From Thunnus maccoyii (lineage: Eukaryota; Chordata; Actinopteri; Scombriformes; Scombridae): a stretch of DNA of 64,000 bases. This document shows, in pieces, positions 47,348 to 64,000 of this stretch (positions are counted from its first letter, which is position 1; each line of letters starts with the position of its first letter). Both the position numbers and the translations under genes were made by a program. The stretch lies in contig NC_056550.1 in NCBI RefSeq assembly GCF_910596095.1, forward strand, positions 8,361,001 through 8,425,000, in the 5' to 3' direction. The notes under the pieces were generated by a model, which saw only the letters and a program-made list of their open reading frames with translations, was not told the origin of the DNA and ran no database searches.

Positions 47348-47929
47348 GTAAAGGTAGCCTAGTAATACCACATTATAAACATACGTGAAGGTCCTGCATT
47401 CAAACCTTTGCTTAAGTAAATGTGTACAGGAGTGTAGTTAAAGTATCTTAAAAGTAAAAGTACTCATAATGTAGAGTTGTTCCTTTCAGAGTTTAAGATA
47501 AATGTAGCCTAGTAGAGTAAAAAGTATATTTGCATCTGAGATGTGGAGTAGAAGTATAAAGTACAAAAGTGTAAATTCAAGATTCAAAATTATGTTGTTA
47601 TTTCTTAGTACTCACATACATTGAAATGAAATTATGTTTCTCCCAGATCAAAAACAGTGCACTTGCAGAATAAACAATTTAAATAAACTTAACTATTAAA
47701 AATATAAGATAACTAAAGGTGACAACATGAAGTAGTGAGCTTGCAGCAAGGCATTTTTACTATTGTTAAAGTAAAGACTCGAAAATACTTGTTTGGTTAT
47801 TACAATATAATAACCAAATGTTACTCGTGTGTACTTGAGAATATGTACTTTGTTACTTTCCCTCGCTGCTTACTGGTAAAGTGTTATCAGCTGTATGAAA
47901 AGTGGAGCTCCACTGTCCCCTACAGATTG

Positions 47930-50125
47930 AGATCGGCGACTGCTGACAGAGCTCGGAACCACTTTCCGAACAATCCCGAACACCTACGAAGACAACCTCC
48001 CCCTCTCCCTCCACCCCTCCCTCCCCCCCTTCACGCCTAATGTTGCTGTACCTCCAACCCTCCCCCCGTATCAGAGGAGTAGAAACAACAAGCCGCCATT
48101 TTGTTTGTGCGGACAGACCGTCAGAAACAGGAGGAGATAACCGAGAGAAGGAGCGACTCCGGCGGCCGACGACACGCCGCTCCGGGAACTGCTGGGGGGA
48201 AGAAAAGAGTGGCGAAATCCTGTCCGTGTTATCAAGAGAGAGGGGGGAAAGCATCACCGAAAAGATAAGACGACAGTGGAGGGAAAAAAACCGAGTCGGT
48301 GATATATAAATATATATATTTGTGCATGAGAAGGAAATACTCCGAAAAATCCAAGGAAGGGGGTGTTTTGCGGAGCGGAGACGGAGAGAGGAGAGAGGCG
48401 GAAGAGGGCTATATATATTATAATAACGAGGAAATACCTGCGAAAACGGGGGAAAACATCAACATGAAAAATCATTATGTGTCCGTCGCGGAGGAAGGAA
48501 AGAGTCCGCATAGACAATTATATAAATAAATTGCTGCCGGGCAGAAGGGAGAGGTGGAAAGAAAGACGGGTTTAAAGAGAAGGGGAAATTGCCAGGATCA
48601 ACACGAAGGGGGGCATTCTCCATCACAAAGAGTCAATGAGAGGATTTTGTCAGCCCAAAATAATTTAGGGGGGGTGTCAACATTATTGTGCCCATCTGAA
48701 GCTTTCCGCTTCCGAAATAGCCATAATTTCTCAGCGATCCACCGTCATTTTTTTTTATCACATTTTCGCCTGCCGCCGTAGCTCTGCTCCTGTTTTTGAT
48801 TAAGATTTCTCTTTTTCTCTTCGCTTGCACAGCCAAGACATCCTACAAGCAGTGACTGATAGGTGTTTTGGGGGTTTTTGTTGGAGTATTTATTATTCTT
48901 TGCATTATCTGAGATTTCAAGTGTTTAAACCCAAGCGAGAACCGGAGGAGGAACCTCATCTGGAGCACAAGATAAGTAAACCCTCCTCCTCCTCAGATTG
49001 TCCTCTGCAAAATAAAACTAATTGGATCAATCTGACTGCCCGCTGATTGGCAATTAGCGCTGTGATTGCCCTCAAGAACTACACTGTCAAAGACATAAAC
49101 TCTGCATCAGAATCGATTGCACAAGAGCAGTGATTTTTTTTTAAATAAGATTTTCTATTTTCAACCTTTGCCTACCCTGCATACTGCAATAGGCAGAATC
49201 GCGCAAAAGGAGGTTGCAACAACTAAATGTGCAATATGAGTCCCCTCTTTCTGACCCAGTGCCTTGCATGGTCACACACTACAGTATAGTCAGCATGCAC
49301 ATGCAAAAGAAAACTCATGCATGGGATTTTACATTCGCCATAGATTTTCTTTTATCTGAGTAACTGTAACCCCGGGACTCCAGTGTTTTCATCTTTCTGC
49401 AGAGCTGTTGTACTATTTATTCAGTTACTGTTGAGTCAAGGCAAGTTGTTTTTCTCAGTATTGCACTTGAGAGTAACACTTTAACTGTATTTTAAACCCA
49501 CTGCCGGTGAGTCTCCACACACCGGTTGATTACCTTTCTCTGGTTTGGAAATCTGTGGCATGGACAGCAGTGAGATGACTGATCGGCTGAGAGAAATGTT
49601 AAATGCAACCGAGGGTTTCAGAACTGTTGCATGAGAGACCGACCTGCAAAAGTTAACACAGGAATAAACAAGTAGCATTTCCGTGCCCCAACTGAGTCTT
49701 CACTGGAGCGTTTCAGACCTGAAATACAGGATTTCTCCGCCGACTATGGCGGACAAGACTGAGTGCAGCACGGAGGACGGATCTTGGGACAGTTTTTGTG
49801 TCGCAGAAGAGGCTACATGAGGTTGTCAGAGGGCCGCACGCTTGCCTTTTTTTCGCCGACTCCACCTTCCCACCTCCTCCTGTTCAAATCTGAAGAAACA
49901 AACTCTCCGACAGGGGAGGGGGACTTGACTGATATCTGCAGAGAGGAATAAACCGAGAGGGAGAACTGTGAGGGAAACAGTTCAACATTGCTCTCCTCTC
50001 CCCTACCGTCCCCCGAGCGGTGGGGGAACGATCAGAAGCATATGTTAAAGGGATAAGGAGACTCAAATAAGGGAAATACGCTTGCCCTCCGTGGATCTAC
50101 AGCATTTTTTTAATTCGTCAAAAAT
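47930..50125 (+). promoter_or_regulatory. ep300: ep300 promoter and long 5' leader region
   Basis: Sequence composition changes sharply at about 47930, from AT-rich repeats to CG- and purine-rich DNA with many CpGs (48060-48300), then a GA-rich stretch to about 48600. This is the expected signature of a CpG-type promoter with a long leader before the ep300 ATG at 50126. AT-repeat blocks (about 48302-48320 and 48408-48425) are present. Several upstream ATGs and short uORFs occur, the longest being 48040-48309. No acceptor is needed right before the start codon. The transcription start is unknown. Confidence 0.5.

Positions 50126-64000
<13,875 letters not shown>

Noticed and set aside
47735-48309. 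Overlapping ORFs of 101 and 89 codons upstream of ep300
   Set aside because: They have Pro/Arg-rich composition typical of CG-rich leaders and no domain. At most they are uORFs.

Overview
The window is vertebrate nuclear DNA, most likely from a ray-finned fish of the percomorph type. The evidence is multi-exon genes with GT-AG introns, long introns full of short teleost-style DNA transposons, Tc1-like remnants, and large CT, CA and GT microsatellites. Every identifiable gene is a conserved housekeeping or regulatory gene. I found no prokaryotic features, CRISPR arrays or viral fossils.

Layout from left to right: (1) 1-2100 is nested transposon debris. (2) rangap1 (+, CDS 3465-8432, 15 coding exons, 573 aa) encodes the Ran GTPase-activating protein. 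(3) chadl (+, CDS 10220-15846, 10 exons, 773 aa) encodes a secreted double-block leucine-rich-repeat proteoglycan. (4) A tRNA-Gln(CUG) gene lies at 16983-17054. (5) rbx1 (+, CDS 17257-21746, 5 exons, 108 aa) encodes the RING subunit of cullin ubiquitin ligases. (6) st13 (-, CDS 30667 down to 24125, 12 exons, 356 aa) encodes the Hsp70 co-chaperone Hip. (7) xpnpep3 (+, CDS 33386-43392, 11 exons, 506 aa) encodes a mitochondrial aminopeptidase P. (8) ep300 (+, from 50126 past the right edge, 14 exons here, about 960 residues) encodes the p300 acetyltransferase/co-activator N-terminal half, including TAZ1 and KIX. For each complete gene the exons I joined add up to a whole number of codons, which supports the junctions.

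The genes do not form an operon and do not share one pathway. Their clustering is ancient synteny: the human counterparts lie together on 22q13.2. From memory, the human order is ST13, XPNPEP3, RBX1, EP300, L3MBTL2, CHADL, RANGAP1. Here rangap1 and chadl sit on the other side in flipped orientation, rbx1 lies left of st13, and l3mbtl2 is not seen.

Non-coding DNA is dominated by non-autonomous DNA transposons. The clearest is a roughly 500-bp family with four copies. One copy sits inside another element with a duplicated TTAA target site, so the insertion order can be read directly. Two other, unrelated elements (19521-20794 and 58943-59933) are also bounded by TTAA. I see no candidate for a new multi-gene system. 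The most interesting observations are the TTAA insertion pattern, a CT microsatellite acting as the pyrimidine tract of the last rbx1 intron, a stop-free 93-nt in-frame intron in chadl, a SUMO acceptor lysine at an exon edge in rangap1, and tandem repeats in the rangap1 5' region and the st13/xpnpep3 spacer.
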